Assembly (NCBI GenBank): GCA_051453625.1
Contig: JBOZIK010000001.1
Coordinates: forward strand, 124,615,033 to 124,666,969
Length of the DNA stretch: 51,937 nucleotides
Direction: 5' to 3'
Source of the DNA: Welwitschia mirabilis
Taxonomy: Eukaryota > Gnetophyta > Gnetopsida > Welwitschiales
The position numbers and the translations under genes were made by a program. Numbering within the stretch: position 1 is the first letter of the stretch; the number at the start of each line of letters is the position of its first letter. The notes beneath the pieces are model-generated. The model was not told where the DNA came from and made no database searches. It saw nothing but the letters and a program-made list of their open reading frames with translations. Shown here piece by piece: positions 11,091 to 24,805 of the stretch.

Positions 11091-12050
11091 AATCATTTTT
11101 CCAATTTGGTCCTGTTGCAATAGGAGTAGAAGAGAGTTTATGTTTAAGTTTACAAATGCAAGCTAACAGGATTCATTTTAATGAAATCTTTTTCTAGTAA
11201 TAAGTAAAGGGTTTTATAGATTTTAGCATAATCTAATATGAAGTAGCAACAAAAATCATAATTTCTAAGAAAATATTAGAGTTTCTTAACATTAATTAGA
11301 GACATTAGGTTTTAAATGATACCAATATTTTTAGGGTTCATTATAATTACTCTTTTAGAAATGTAGTAACATAGACCAATTCCACTTTCAACTAAAAATA
11401 AGCTCTTCTTCCAACTTAAATAAAGGCCACAATATATGAAATTATTAAGGATTTTTTCTAATCTTTCTAAGATTTGATCAAAGGTTTCTTAAAAAGTTAA
11501 AAAATCATCCATAAAGAAATCTATTAAATCCTGTAACATGTCTAAAAAATTATCCATCATAGATTTTTAAAAAGATTTTTGGGAAGTAAACATCCCAAAA
11601 GGTGAAGTAAACATTATTTTAGCTTGGTCTTCACTAGCTATGCAAACCTAGTTATAACCACTATATTCATGTAAAAAATAATAAAAATCATGTCCCTAAA
11701 TTCTATCAAGTATCTGGTTAAGAAAGGGTAGAGGATAATGATCCTTTTTTATGACTTCATTTAGTTTTCCTAAAATTTGTACATACTCTTCATTTCCCAT
11801 CCTTTTTTGACACTATAGTTACAAGAATAATCCATTGACTATTTTGTATAGTGTAAATAATTCTAGCATCCATTAGTTTAATAATTTTATCCTTAACTAC
11901 TTGTTTTAGTACTAGATTTAATATTCTTTGCAGTTATCTAATAGGTTTTATGTTTTCCTCAAGATAGATTTTATGTTGAATAATAAAAGATAGAATGGTA
12001 GATAAATATTTATGAGACTAAGCAAAGGCATGAATTTTGGAAGTTAGAAG
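11091..12050 (-). pseudogene. Athila-like reverse transcriptase (copy 2)
   Basis: Aligned with 1160-2130. The catalytic motif at about 11490-11530 (minus) reads LIDFFMDDF, so both aspartates survive here, unlike copy 1. Stops and frameshifts are abundant elsewhere. The position between RNase H and protease fits the standard pol order. Confidence 0.8.
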
Positions 12051-12870
12051 GGAGATTAAGTTAGACTCTTATTTATTGAAGATATTTTTATTGATTATTA
12101 AAGGTTTATTCTAATCATTATAGAGAAAAATATATTTCAATCCACTAGGAAGATTTTACAAATTCAAACTAAAATCTTTTGTTTCATACTCATATAGTGA
12201 ATGATCTCCCTCAAAGTATGAGTTTTTATTTGTTGTTAATAATTGGATTTTTCTACATACTAAGGGTTCTAGTTCTTCTTCATTCTAATCTAAAAATTCA
12301 TTTTCTAAATTCTAAAAGTTGGATGTATCAAAAGCTTTAAAGTTTTTAATCTTAAGGGATTGTTATAAAGCCTGGATTCTTGTAACATTAGCCATCTTTC
12401 CTTAAGTGGATAATGTTAAAGGAATAATGTTGGTTTAATTTGATTTTCTACATCCCATTCATCATCTAGGTCTTTCTCGGCTATATCAAAAAATTTAAAT
12501 GAAAATATTTTTTTTCCTAAGTGATATTCCATCCTTCAAGTGCTTATATCAAAAATGCAATATGCTATTATAAATAAAGATCTTTCTAGAAGCAATGAAT
12601 AACCTCTATTATGTTCATCGTCTGTTACAACCATATCTATCAGGTAGTATGCCTCTTCAATTTGAATTACTAAATCCTTTATCACTCCTAAGGATTTCTT
12701 AATTGATGTGTCTAGTAATTCTAAGATAATTCTAGTAATATCTATTCTATCCTCTAAAGTAATTCTATTATAAATATGCAATGGCATGATGTTAACACTT
12801 ACTCCAATGTTAATTAAAGAACTTTTTATGCTTTTGTTTCCCTCTAATATAAAACTAATCATTCCTACTC
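12051..12870 (-). pseudogene. Athila-like retropepsin and linker (copy 2)
   Basis: An open minus-strand frame at 12862-12536 (about 108 codons) contains SLINIGVSVNIMPLHIYNRI and then TSIKKSLGVIKDLVIQIEE. In functional relatives the start is LDLGASVN and the second part is the flap and following strand (GIVEDVLVKV-like). The active-site Asp is Asn. The 3' part (12051-12535) is linker without clear motifs. Confidence 0.72.
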
Positions 12871-14820
12871 GTAGATCCTTAATCTTAGAGATTTTTGTAA
12901 TACTAAGTTTATAAGAGATAGAGCTAAAAAGACTTTACTAGGAAGAATTTGTTTTTGTTTTCTTCTTACTAAGTCTTTCCATAGCTTAGAGTACTTTGGG
13001 TTTTCTTGCAAAATCTTTCAAAATGATAAGTTTAAACTTATATTTTGCATTAAGATATTAATATATTAATCAAAATTTTGATTAGTATTAAGATTATCAA
13101 GCCAAGGGTTAGTTCGTTTGTTCTTTGTTTGTTATGAATAATTTTTTTTTATACTTTTACTAAGAGAAGCAAAGTTATGATTTTCTAATATTTCGATGTC
13201 CTCTTCTTCATCATCATCTCTAATGTTACTTTGTAAGGTTATTCACAAGGGGGAGGGTTTTCTTCATGCTCACATTATGTTATAATCTTACAATTTTTTC
13301 TTACTTCATTGGATTTTGGTATAGGTTGTGTTACTGATAATCCTTGTGGTCTTTGATTTGCTAACATGGTTTTTAAAGAACATTTACTAAGTTTTTAATG
13401 CTAGAGTTTATTTTTTCTTGTGATTTCCTAAGTTCATCTATAGAATTTCTATGTGAATCATTTTGATGTTAAAAGTTTAATGAACTTAATTAAAAGTTTG
13501 AATTTTTAAATGAATTTTTAAAAGGTTGAAAATTGGTTTGAAAATATTTGAATATATTGTGAAAGGATTGAAAATTGGATTGTGTATGCATCCTAGGATA
13601 TGAATGGTTTTGGTTATGATTTTATTTTTGATTTTAGAAGTTTGAAAATTTTTTATTAAAGTGACAAATTCTTCATATATTTTCTTCTTATAGGTTGATA
13701 ATAGTGGACAATCCTTCATTATGCAATAGTTATCCTTGCATAAGTTACAGGTTGGCACAACACTCTTTTGAGTTATTGATTTTGCATCTAGAATCATCTT
13801 AGTATATTTCTTTAAAGTTTCTATAAAGTCCTTAATTAAATATGTAGTATTATATTTTATTTTAAATACCTCCTTTTCTTATTTAACTTCTTTAAATCTT
13901 TGATGATTTATCCCACATTGCAGTTATCTCTCGGTGTTAGCCAAGTTTGGCTCATCTTTATAAGTTCTTATAATATTTTCTAAGCATTTTCTAATGTGAG
14001 GTTTATTAGGTTTCCATGATAAGAGAAATATATGAGTTACTTCATTTGGTTATTTAATTCACTACAAAAGTAATTAATTATCTCTCCTTATGTGAAAGAA
14101 TCTAATAGATTAGAATGAATTTCAATAAAGAAGCATTCATAAGTATAAACATAATCCTCATTTCATTATTGTTGAAAATTGGTCATTTCTTTTTTCTTTT
14201 CCTAATGATTTCTTCACTTATAAATCTTTTAATGAAAGCTTCTTAGACTTGATTTTAATTCTTTAAACTCTTATGGAGTATAGTTCTTAAAAAAAATTTT
14301 CCTTTTTCTTTCAACATAATTGGAAAAATGACCATATATGTATGATTACTAATTCTTTTCTTTTTGAGTCCTGAGGTAAGAACTAACTGTTCAATGTTCC
14401 TAATATGTTGGAAGGAATTCTCATCATGTTTACTACTAAAGATGGAAGAGGCATTTATATTCTTTAATTCAACATCATCTCCTAGGAGTATATCAAAAAG
14501 AGTTTAAATTTCTAGTTTTCTATTAGCTATTAGTTCTTTAAGGGTACGATTCATATTAGGATAACGGGTTGAAGACCCTATGGACTGCTTTTTCTTTTAC
14601 ATAGTATTCACCATATTAAAACTAGCTTCTTCTAAATTATCTTCTAAAAAATTCTCTTTCATGGAATCAAATTTATAAAAGATAAACTCAGAAGGGATAT
14701 TGTACGTACTTGGGGATTGTATAATTAACTCTAATTTGAAGTTGGCTAATCCTTCTTTAATGTTTTCTTCTACCAGTATCCTTTCTATCTATTATTTCTT
14801 TCCTATATTAACCATATCAT
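12871..14820 (-). pseudogene. Athila-like gag (copy 2)
   Basis: Homologous throughout to gag copy 1 (5261-7200). A frame at 13797-13486 reads MILDAKSITQKSVVPTCNLC and then CKDNYCIMKDC. This is a CCHC-type zinc knuckle with correct spacing (C-x2-C-x4-C-x4-C), the usual His being Cys. The capsid part near 14400-14500 corresponds to the FSGEHDEDP region of copy 1 but is more damaged. Confidence 0.7.
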
Positions 14821-15354
14821 CACATCCTTTAGATAAAAAAGAATAAAAATAAAATTAGGGAAAAAAAAAACTAGTAGTCATTTGTCTGTTCATGGGGAAA
14901 ATACAAGGAATAACAAAAATAGATTATTGCTAAATACAAATTACTATAACCAAAAAGAAAAAAAATAAAAGACAAAAATAGAGCCTATCATCCACCTTGT
15001 CATAAAAATGGCAAAGAAGAGTACAATTATTTTACTACTATTACAATAAACTAAAAGAAAAATTTACAAATATAAAATAAACTAAAAAACTTGTGTTGTT
15101 ATTCCCAACTTCATTTGGATGAAAGAGAGGATGATAAATGATTATTATAGATTGAGAAAAACTAAAATTTTCAAACAGAAGATCAATGATTCCTAAATGG
15201 AAATACAACATTATTATAAATAAATATCTAAACTAAAATTAAATCTACTCACTTGAGTGATGACAATCCTCATGCTCCTTAGTAGCCTTCCTTGGAAATG
15301 GCACTAAGGTATTGCAGTGCATAATTTTGCAATTCTTTTTGTCTTCCTTAATCT
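14821..15354 (-). other. 5' leader of Athila-like copy 2, with hairpins
   Basis: Equivalent to 7201-7777. It contains degenerate members of the same hairpin family: 14998-15013 (TGTCATAAAAATGGCA, preceded by TCATCC at 14988) and 15110-15123 (TTCAT/ATGAA around TTGG, inside an outer TTATTCCC/GAGGATGATAA pair). Confidence 0.5.
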
Positions 15355-16523
15355 TGTAAACCAAAAATAGATATATTGCAAAATACAACATACTAGTATG
15401 AATGCAAGTAATTCAAATGTCATAAACCCATTTAAGACATGTAAGAGAATAAGGAGAATTGATTTTCAAGAGAATAGTGTATCTAAAACTTAGGAATAAT
15501 GCAAGAAAATAAACATGCAATGTGATGCAAAGGTAATTTATTCTAGATGAATATCAATCCAATTATTAAATTAACTTGTTAGGAATATTGATCCTATATA
15601 ACCTAAATTAGTTAGGGAGACTATTAATAACTAAGACAAACTTAGGCTATCAAGTGAGTCAAATAAAGTGTAATACAAAATTCTTTTAAATTAATATATT
15701 CAATATTAATGAAGATCATTATTAAGACCTATATCATTAATAAGACTATAATAGAATAAAGAATAACACATATCATAAGGGAAAAAGTATAAATGCACAA
15801 AATAATTAGAGTTTTATAATTTGAATCAAACAAGCATCTAGATTACAAAACAGTCACCCCTTAATAAAGGATGCATAGCCCTTCACCAAGAAAACATTTT
15901 TCTGCAGCTTCACAAGTTGGACCTCTCATCTTTTGATCTCCTATTATGAGAGTTTCCAGTGTATTAAAGATAATAAGACGTTTGAAAGAGGGATGAATTT
16001 ATATAGTAAATAAGATAAAACTATCACTCAAAATGTGCTAAAAAATGCACTCAAATCAAGGAAAGAAATGGATGAAAGTTGGCTAGATATTTCAAGTGTC
16101 ATCCTGATAGTTATGGGAATAACCTAAAGGAGGATGCTACATGCATTATGATTTGTCCTTCTTCATGTCATGGGGATGACATTAGAAATGATACATTTAT
16201 AAAAGAGAACTCCATTGGTTCTATCTCTAGTCCATATCAGCATCCCATTTGGCTTGTATAGTGCTATTGTCCTCTCTGTCATGAGAATAATAGTGGGGAT
16301 GATAGTTCTCTTTATTTTTTCAACTCAATAGAAGATAGCCTCTAGCATTATTGATCTTTCTCCAATGCATAAGGCATCAGAATATGTCTAAAATACCTCT
16401 AAATATGCCAATAATTATGTATTTTAGTGATCATCCATCAACTCTCTATAATCCTTAGAATTATGTCTACACTTGTACAAATGTCCTGCAAAATATCTCA
16501 TAACACTCCATCAAATACATACA
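15355..16523 (-). repeat. LTR of Athila-like copy 2 (5' LTR), about 1.17 kb
   Basis: The best preserved LTR of the family. It aligns in reverse complement with 50859-51937 over nearly its whole length and with the shortened copy at 7778-8402. On the plus strand it starts 'tgtaaaccaaaaatagatat' and ends 'catcaaatacataca', so in element orientation it begins TGTATGTATTTGATG. It holds a perfect inverted repeat, TGTCATGGGGATGACA (16166-16181), and a second weaker one at 16277-16292. Exact termini are uncertain by a few bases. Confidence 0.75.
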
Positions 16524-17439
16524 ATTTAGCACCACATTAGTGATGAATAATCATGTTTATCTCTTATCTAAAATTGTAATGTATATTTAAGTTTTTCTCT
16601 TAGCTAGAATTATACTGAAACCATTATAGTTTGTCCTTTAACTAAATTAGTCCATTATTCAAACTTATATAATCCTCTTAGGGCTTCCATCTCCTCATCT
16701 TTCTTTTGGCATCAAAGTTTTTATGATATTAGAGCAACTTGGGTAAGGAGATCCATCTACTTTTAAGGGACACTACCTTGGTGTTAGGCTATGTATCATT
16801 CATTGATGAGTTATTACTTATAGGTCAATACGTTAAGGTGCATTTTATTAAGGTTAATAAAGTGTTCTCATTTCTTAAATTATATATCTTCTATTACTTA
16901 TACTTGGTGTCAATTTTATACTCTTAGTAGATTTATATTTAACATTGATATAGCGTATGAGGACTAACTTGAATGATAATAAGTTGATAAAAACATTAGT
17001 TGATTGCATTTAGGATTTTCATTTTCATTCCATTGCATTGTATTTCCATTGCTTTCAACATTGCATTCATCTTAACATTTGCATTGTTTTTGTTCATTCT
17101 TTTCTCTTCTCTTCTCTTACTATTTTCTAAAGAATAAAATCTTCTTTAGCTTATTTTCTTCTCTAATTTCATGAATACCCCATGTATTTTCTTACCATTA
17201 CTTGAAAATGTTTTCAGATCTAACTTATAATTTAGATAAGAATAACACATAATACAATAATGCTTCTAATAATTTAAAAGAAAAAGAACTTGTTTAGAGA
17301 AATCAATAAGGTTTGCCAAATATTTTTAAATCTTTATTAGTGATTTCAACATGATTACCTTATCTAGAGACAAAATAAGAAAGTATTCCTTTTTCTTTAA
17401 TGCTTTAGAGTGAGTTGTTTAAAATAATCTTGTAAGTTA
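16524..17439. other. Intergenic stretch with a short inverted LTR-like fragment
   Basis: No gene seen. About 16745-16815 on the plus strand resembles the Athila-like LTR interior in the opposite orientation to the neighbouring LTR (shared 'ccttggtgttagg' and 'ggagatccatct' with 51388-51440). At 16728-16740 'atgatattagagcaac' resembles a methionine-tRNA primer-binding site, so a dead LTR end may be nearby. 16980-17120 is T-rich low-complexity sequence. Confidence 0.35.
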
Positions 17440-20400
17440 CTTCCATGTGTATGGTCTTATAGATCTTGTTCAAAGTCTTAACTATCCTATATCAACTTGG
17501 TTTAATAAGTAGAAATGAAATAATTTAGTGCTTAATCATTTTTATAAGATTTATGTTTCTCATTAAAATCATGTTCAATTTAACAACATTGATGGATATC
17601 CTATTAAAACCATATTTTATACATCTGTTTCTAACTATTTTCTAATCATTTAAAGATTTAGAATGTTGATCCTACCACTTCATGAGACTTAAATTTTGTT
17701 CTCAATAGCTCTGTTTTTATCATAACTCAATCCTATCTATAATTAACTGTCTCTAATTCATGGCTAAATTACCTTATAATGGTATGATTTGGTACTCTTT
17801 CTAAAGAAAAACTTTTTTATCAAACAACCAACTTGTTAAGGGAAGTTGGCAAGATGGTAGTTATTCACTTTTGAAACAAAAGGTTCTTTCTGAATCTAAG
17901 AAAGCTAAGTTCATTACTACAATGCTTAAAAGAATCTCTTTAGTATTATTCTTTAAGAAGCTAATATGAATATGTCTACGTGAATTCAACTAATAGAATT
18001 TTAATGGTCTTAATATCATTGCTTTCAATCTTAGTTTCACTAGCTTCAAAGTGGTGATAAGCCTAGTGAATCTTTTTTTAAATTTTTGAAAATTTAACAT
18101 TCCTTATCTTAAATAATCCTTATTCATAAATCTAATGATGGAAAATTCAAAGATCTCTCCACAATTGTAGATATCTTCTCTTAGGAATTCATGAAACCTT
18201 TTAGCTATGAGTCTAACTTTACTACTAAAAACTGTACGTCATAAGAACTTAAAGACCATATTCCTCACCTTGTTTTATCTAATTTGATTTTCGTTCTAGA
18301 TTGACATCTATTTGAAGAAATTGCTGATTCTAAGAAAGGAATGAAAGATATTAAGACTTCTAGTCTAGATGGACTTTTTTTAAAAATTTTATAAGCATTT
18401 ATAGGATGTAATTAGTGGTTTTGTCTATAAAGTTTATGGAGAGTTTATATTATTTATCTCCCTCAACATATTTATTAATAGAAGTTTAATTGAGATGATT
18501 TCAAAAAAAAAAAAAAGGATGTGAATCCAACAAAATATTAATAGCTCATCATATTAATGAATACCTCATACAAGATAATTTTTAAATCCCTGACTAATAA
18601 GTTAAAGAAATCTATTCTCTTCATGATCATCAAACCAAAAAAACATTGCCTTTATTAGAGGTTACTTTATTTTAACTAATATTATTAGTCCCATTGGATA
18701 TTGGTAGTGGGGATTTCAAGCTCATCAGGATATTTTTTTTTTTAAAGATTAATTACTCTAAAGCCTATGATAGAGTTTTTTTTTATAATTTTATTTTGAA
18801 GATGCTCTAACAAATTAGATAAAAACAAGATAATATGCTATTCTTAAATGCTTATTCTCATTTTTGTATTAATGGGTGTATCTTTACTCCCTTTTAATTA
18901 AATAGATTACGTTTTTAGGGATTTCCCTTGGCTTATTATTTATTTATCATTATTATAGATTTTATGGACCATCTCATTGAGTCCTATTTGACTTTATAAT
19001 TTATTCATGATATTTTCCTTTCCAACCAATCTACATAATTCTACAATGTTTACTATGTCAATGACTCTTTTTTCTTGGTTTACAACACTTCCTATGACAT
19101 TGCTTCCTTGATTCAGTTACCAAAGCTATAGTTTCTAGTTCTAGCATTAATTAGGATAAATATTCTTATCTTTTCTTAAGGCTAATCTAGAATTTTCAAG
19201 ATTATTTAGGGCATAACATCATGTTAGACGAGGTTTTTAAATTTTTTTATTATGTCCAACTTTAATATCTATCTTTTACACATATGGTTATGGGTTATTA
19301 AGAAGATTCAGTGCAAGAATCAATATTAGCTTTCTAGAAATTTATCTGTAGCTAAAAAAAATATTTTATGTAATAGAATCCTTATTTCCACTTATGTTTT
19401 CTATTCCACATGTCTAACTTGCTTTACAACCTCTTATAATAAGCTTGTTAGTATTTTAAAATATTTTTTTTGATCTTCTAAAGATACTCATCAAAATGGA
19501 TTTATCAGAGTTATTTGGGATATATGCACCTATCCTAAAGATATGGAAGGCTTGAGAATAAAGAATAATTTTCATTAAGGTAAAGTTTTTCCTACTTGCT
19601 AGTTAATTGAGGCTAGTAATGGATATTTGTATTGAAGGTTCTTATGATAAATTCTATTTCATCCACTCTTCCTTCTAATAGGAAAGCTTGACCATCTTTC
19701 TCTTATTAGCATATCCTTCTCATCCCTCCTCCCATTAAACTGAATTATTTTATCTTTCTTAAAGATATCTAGAATTCTTGGCTTACTACTAGATTTTTAC
19801 TCTAACATCATAATCTTTTTTTTCATTAAAACACTTCCCTTTAATGTTTCCTTTATCTTAGTAACTAAAAATACACTCTAGAAGAAAGGAAAAAAAATGG
19901 TTTGGTTGCTCTTTTCTTCTATCAAAAATGAATTAAGAACATTAAAGATGTTTGGTATCATCATTCTAGCTCTTAGTTCAATTAGTCTTAAGCCAAATGT
20001 ACATGCCATCTTTATAGAAATAAAATAACTACTTTTCAGCTTGTATATTCTTATCTTATTTCTCTACATGTCTTTCAAATTTCTCAAAGTAGTTATAATC
20101 TTGGACTTGAAAGAATGATCACATCTATAGACACATGCATGATAATTTTATAAAGCATTTATTATTTTAAAATAATATAATATCCATCCAAATGCACAAA
20201 ATTTAGTACATTCAATTTTTAGAGGAGTCATAGAAGAGTTTGTTTTTCTAAAATTAGAGGCTTCATCTCCTTCCAAAATTCATATCTTTAGTTGATCCCT
20301 TATACATAATGAACTTTCTCTTGATGGTAGACTTTCTTATTTTACAAGATATATGCCCCTCTATCCTTATTTTATCATGTAAGAATCTCTTGCTTACACT

Positions 20401-20560
20401 TTTTTGTCTTTTTGGATAGGTTCTTTTGCTTGGGAATGCACTAACTACTCTGTGGACTAGCATCAAATCTCTAGGCTCTTAGCTCTTATTAGCTTAATGA
20501 GCATACTAATGTCTTGCAAGGATGGAAATGATCCTAAATTCATTACAAAGTATGTAAGCT
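17440..20560 (+). pseudogene. Plant L1-type LINE, ORF2 remnant (endonuclease end, RT, C-terminal zinc region)
   Basis: Plus-strand frames, heavily broken, follow the plant LINE order. About 18330-18380: ADSKKGMKDIKTSSLDG (family pattern: M-x-x-x-K-A-P-G-x-DG). About 18540-18620: LIILMNTSYKIIFKSLTNKL (family RPISLCNVLYKIIAKVLANRL). About 18745-18770: NYSKAYDRVF (family DMSKAYDRV). About 18915-18975: a degraded G-x-PLSPYLF region followed by FMDHLI. About 19510-19570: VIWDICTYPKDMEGLRIKN (family WDxVCxPKxxGGLGxR). The catalytic FADD box near 19050 is not intact. The 5' limit is vague and no poly(A) tail or target duplication was found. Confidence 0.72.
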
Positions 20561-23158
20561 GAGAATAAAGGAATTTTTAATAATAATACCTTCAACTCCC
20601 TTCCTCTTTCTTTTAAGATGCTATTATGTATAGCACTAAGCTTCAAATTCTATGTGATTTCCCTCCTTTCTCTTTGGATCTCTCTATTTATATCTCTTCT
20701 TTTATTTGAAATCCCCATCAAATAGCATTGTCATCTCTCTCTTTTTTATTTAAAATTTGAAAGATTGCTTCAACTAAGTAAAAAACAAAAATTCATTATA
20801 ATCTTGATGCTTCATTCATTGTTAGCTTATATTTGCTACTAGTTAGCTCTATAAAGAATCTAATAAAAAATAATTAGAATATGAGCCACTCATAAATGAA
20901 TTTGATGCAAAATACTTTGGACATACATCTTAATAAGGAAACCTTAATCCAAAACCATGTAGAGATCCCTCTATTTAAGAAACCATATTTGACACTAATG
21001 GATATAATGTATGTTGATGTCTACCTAAGAGAAAAGTGAAATATTTATGGTAAATTAAGTGTTTAACTATACATTCTTGTATGTTCTTACCTCCTCATAC
21101 AAATCATATTGAAATAAAATCATTCATCATTGATTTCTTATCCAAATTTCATGGCCTTGATTTTAAAGATCCAAATAAACACCCAAGAAAATTGGAAACT
21201 ATTATATTAACCAAAGAAGATCAAAATAATGTAGTTATGATAAATATATTAGTTATATTATTATAGAAAAGTAAGTATAAAGAAACAAAGCAACAAAAAA
21301 CATGAAAACTATAGTTTTACTTTCAACTTTTATAGCATATATTATCAATTCACTATAGAGATGCACATTTTAATTATACTACTATGGAAAAATAAATGTA
21401 AATAAATGAAGAAATAAAAACAAAAAAAAAAATTTAATATGATTTAAGAATTTGTTATTTTATGTTCACAATTAACATTACACATGTTGATTATTAGAAA
21501 AACCCAAAGATACAATGTGTCTTTAATATCTAAAGCATTAATCAAGAGCATCTCATCCTTGATTCTTAAAGTACTTAAAGGACACAAATCATCTTTAACA
21601 ACTAAATCCTCCATCTTCACAAATCCTTCTTTCTTTCATGGACTCAAAATAGGATTAAAACCTACATTTGAAGTTATTTATTTATTTGTTTATTTACATT
21701 TTAATTTATTTATTAATATTGAGTTAATATTTGTTAATACTGAGTCAATAGCTAAACCACATAAGCACATCAAAACATCCCTTACAACATTATAAGGTAA
21801 AGGACCTTTTTTAAGATAGTAAAATAAGTAAAAACATAATAACAAAGGAATATTTTAACTTAATTTTTTGTAATAATTTCCTGCTTGAAGAAAAATTTGA
21901 CTAGCCTCTAAGTGTAGAAGATTTATATTCCAACAACAAAATTATAAATAGTTAATTGAAATAACATTACCACTTAAAAAAAATTGTGATGATTCTAAAA
22001 TGGATACAGTACTTTGATTAATTTACAATTAACCAACATAAACAAAAACATGCAAAATAACCAAAGAAATACATGTCCCTTCTACAATATGTTTAGTTTA
22101 TGTTTGATACTGATTAAGACTTGTTACTGAATTTTTATATGATATTAACAAGATACCATTCTATGTCAATAAAATAATTTTATCTTCAAATCCAAAATGG
22201 GTTGGACTTTTATAACTTCCTTTCATTAAGAAAGATTATTTTTTTCTTCTCATGTATATTTATAAACTATCATCATGTTACATAGTTCTTCTTTACTTAA
22301 GAACATAAATTTCAATAATTACAACAGTTATAGATAATACCATAATAACGCTGTAAAGATATTTAAGGAAAAATCTTCATGTACTCTCCTAATTCTTCCC
22401 TTCTTTTATTCTAAAAGAACATAATTGAGTTTTTAATCAATGTTTTAAGTAGCTATCTAGTCTTATTTTATATTAACATACCTTTTATTAAAGGTGTCAA
22501 ATAGAATCTATCTTTTTTTTTTCAATGGAAGGGGATAATTCTAAGTAGCTAAGGTTTTTATGGAAGTTTAATATTATTGTACATAATTAGGATCTATGAG
22601 TGAAAATCCTTTTTAATAATCCCTCTTTTAAATACAATATGTATGCAAATATCAATGTCCATTTATACATTATAATTTAAATATGTATACGACTAATATA
22701 AAATGCATGAAATACTAAGCATTAATGACCATGTTGCCTTAAAAAAATAGGAATGAGAAAAAAGAAAAGGGAAACGGAAAAAAAAAGCTTCATTGAACTA
22801 ACAAAAGATGTTGGTAGTATATTGTAAATAGTACAAACAAGTGTTATACTTTTACAAGAAATAAGGTATCAATATTTATTAACATAATGATACTCTTTCT
22901 TTGAAATATAATATCTTATACAAAGAATAAAGATGATCCCATTAACTTTAGGCTTGGTACATGAGACTCCCTAAACTGCAATATATAGCTTAAAGAAAAT
23001 GAGACTGCACATTGTTAGAATTATGAAACCAACCAAGAAATAACTTACTTAGGCAAAGACATATGTTTACATGAACTTACTTAGTTATGTTCATCAATAG
23101 TCTCAAAGCAACAATAACATGTGGACTATGATTCAAAAATTAAGTGATATCATACATG
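20561..23158. other. AT-rich stretch, nothing recognised
   Basis: About 2.6 kb with only short chance frames. No domain motif, LTR pair, tandem array or RNA gene was recognised. It may be old repeat decayed past recognition. Confidence 0.5.
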
Positions 23159-23163
23159 TACAT
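23159..23163 (+). repeat. Target-site duplication, left copy (TACAT)
   Basis: Five bases directly before the 5' LTR. They match TACGT after the 3' LTR apart from one transition at a CpG. Confidence 0.7.
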
Positions 23164-23601
23164 TGTAATGTTTCAAAGTTACTTTGTGATTGACTAATTA
23201 TTTCTTAAAAATAATTACCATATAACTAATAAAAAACTATTGTATAAAAAGGGGCGTGGTCCTTAAACTATAACATTGTGTCCTTTCATCTTAAGCCCAT
23301 GGCATTAGTTGGAGGTGGATAGACTAGAGGGATGTAACTGACAACAACCTTGGCTAATCCCTAAGGGTTCTAGGAGGAGGCCGAAGGTTGTAGTTCACGT
23401 CTTTACCTTTGACTACTAGTTCAGGACTAAAACAAGGCATAGAGATAATATCATTTTATTATAGTCCACTACTATATTAATAAAGAGACACTTCATTTTA
23501 TTCCCAATTAATATGTTATAAGTTCTTCATTATGTGATCTCTAAAAATGTTCCTTTTTAAATTTAAAGTTTAACCTTAATTCTATAATTTGAAACATTAT
23601 A
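23164..23601 (+). repeat. 5' LTR of the chromovirus
   Basis: Begins TGTAATGTTTC and ends CATTATA (from an expected ATTACA, the inverse of the start). A TATA-like box TATAAAAA is at 23243-23250 and an AATAAA signal at 23479-23484. It aligns along its length with 41012-41442. Confidence 0.82.
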
Positions 23602-23603
23602 AT

Positions 23604-23617
23604 TGGTATCAAAATCA
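23604..23617 (+). promoter_or_regulatory. Primer-binding site, initiator Met-tRNA type
   Basis: TGGTATCAAAATCA starts two bases after the LTR end. The canonical complement of the tRNA-iMet 3' end begins TGGTATCAGAGC. Position and seven perfect leading bases make this a clear call. Confidence 0.8.
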
Positions 23618-23959
23618 TGAAAGATAATAAATTACTATCTTTCATATCCATATGAAACTAAATAAAGAATAGAAATAATGGAGGCACATAATTTCTTTGC
23701 TTATGGAAAACCATTACAAACAAGACTATATAATAAAAAACTCTAAGACACTCAAGACGGGGGGAAAAAATAATAGAAATAAAATTAAAAATTAGGCCTC
23801 CTTAGAAGAAGGAAAGTCATCCGATAAACATAAAGGAGGCTCTTATCCTTTCGTAATCTTAGTAATTTATTTTATGCAAGTTAATCGAGCATCAATAGCC
23901 AAAGCTAGAGGAGGAAGAAAAATGGCCTAACCCATAAAATCTACAGATGATAACACCCC

Positions 23960-24800
23960 AATAGATTTAGAATAAATAGGAAAATAATTTTGATATAACT
24001 TCATATGAAGTTTATTATAAGATACTAAAGTACCAAGCAGATGGTCCTAAAACAATTCGTCATCATGATATATAGCCATAATGTTATCTATGATAATAGC
24101 CAATTAATCTACATAAGTTTGAATCATTTTTTTACTCTTTACTAGATGCCTAGAAAGTTAGGCATGCTGAGCCTTTAAAGTTATTAATCGAGAAGCATCC
24201 ACTCTAGATTGATTCTTGAAAAGACATAAATTGTTCAATTCATTCTATAATAACGAGGAGGATCTATACAAAAATAATAAGATAAAGGATTTAAATAAAT
24301 ATAAAATAAAACATCATTACCTGGAGCATGTGAATAGTATCATTTACAATCTTCCATTGCTCTACCTCATGACAAGCCATACAATAAAAAGATTCTAGCA
24401 TAGATATTAAATTATAAAAATCCTTTACTTGCTATGGCCATTCTCATTAAGGAGTATAATGAAAGGAGAAGCAACCTCTATAACTTCACTCATAGTCACA
24501 AGGAAAATTGGCAGCATAAGAGTAATGAAAGGAATAAATGTTATTTAACCATAAAAGATGAAACGCCTGAGTACAAAGCATATCTTAAAGAACCTGAAAT
24601 GATCCAGTTTGATCCAAAAATTCCTTGATCCATGGAGTGAGGAACATCAGCATTGAAAGTATTTGATCCATTTAGTGAGTGACCTGAACTGGCTCATTAA
24701 CAATGCTCTTAAATGTAGGAAAAGAACAAGGAAAATATGGTGGAACTTATTATGTAAGTAGTGGACTGTGTAAAATAGAAGAAGGAAAATAGGAGGTTGG
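23960..24800 (-). pseudogene. Unrecognised intron-containing gene carried antisense in the chromovirus, 3' part (copy A)
   Basis: I do not recognise the family. The minus strand of this leader segment is homologous at protein level to 32922-33495 in copy B. Shared peptides include QVKDFYNLI, ESFYCMA (copy B SFYCMA), NDTIHMLQ (copy B NDTICMM) and KLHMKLYQNYFPI in copy B, matched here by a decayed version. A candidate intron occupies 24320 down to 24245: donor CTCCAG|GTAATG and acceptor TTATAG|AATGAA. Copy B has an intron at the same place. The distal part in copy B (HVQISTxLAKRK) looks helical. The gene is opposite to gag-pol. Stops in one copy often face Gln, Trp or Arg codons in the other, as expected from C-to-T decay. 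The 5' part of the gene lies beyond the nested copia, at 27630-28900. Confidence 0.5.
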
Positions 24801-24805
24801 AATAA

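Noticed and set aside
16079-16261. Plus-strand frame of 60 codons in the LTR (MARYFKCHPD...)
   Set aside because: It is a chance frame inside the LTR hairpin zone and is not kept in the other LTR copies.
21484-21795. Plus-strand 103-codon frame in the AT-rich stretch
   Set aside because: It is rich in Ile, Leu, Lys and Ser with a run of TTTATTTATTTG-type codons, has no motif, and fits chance in AT-rich DNA.
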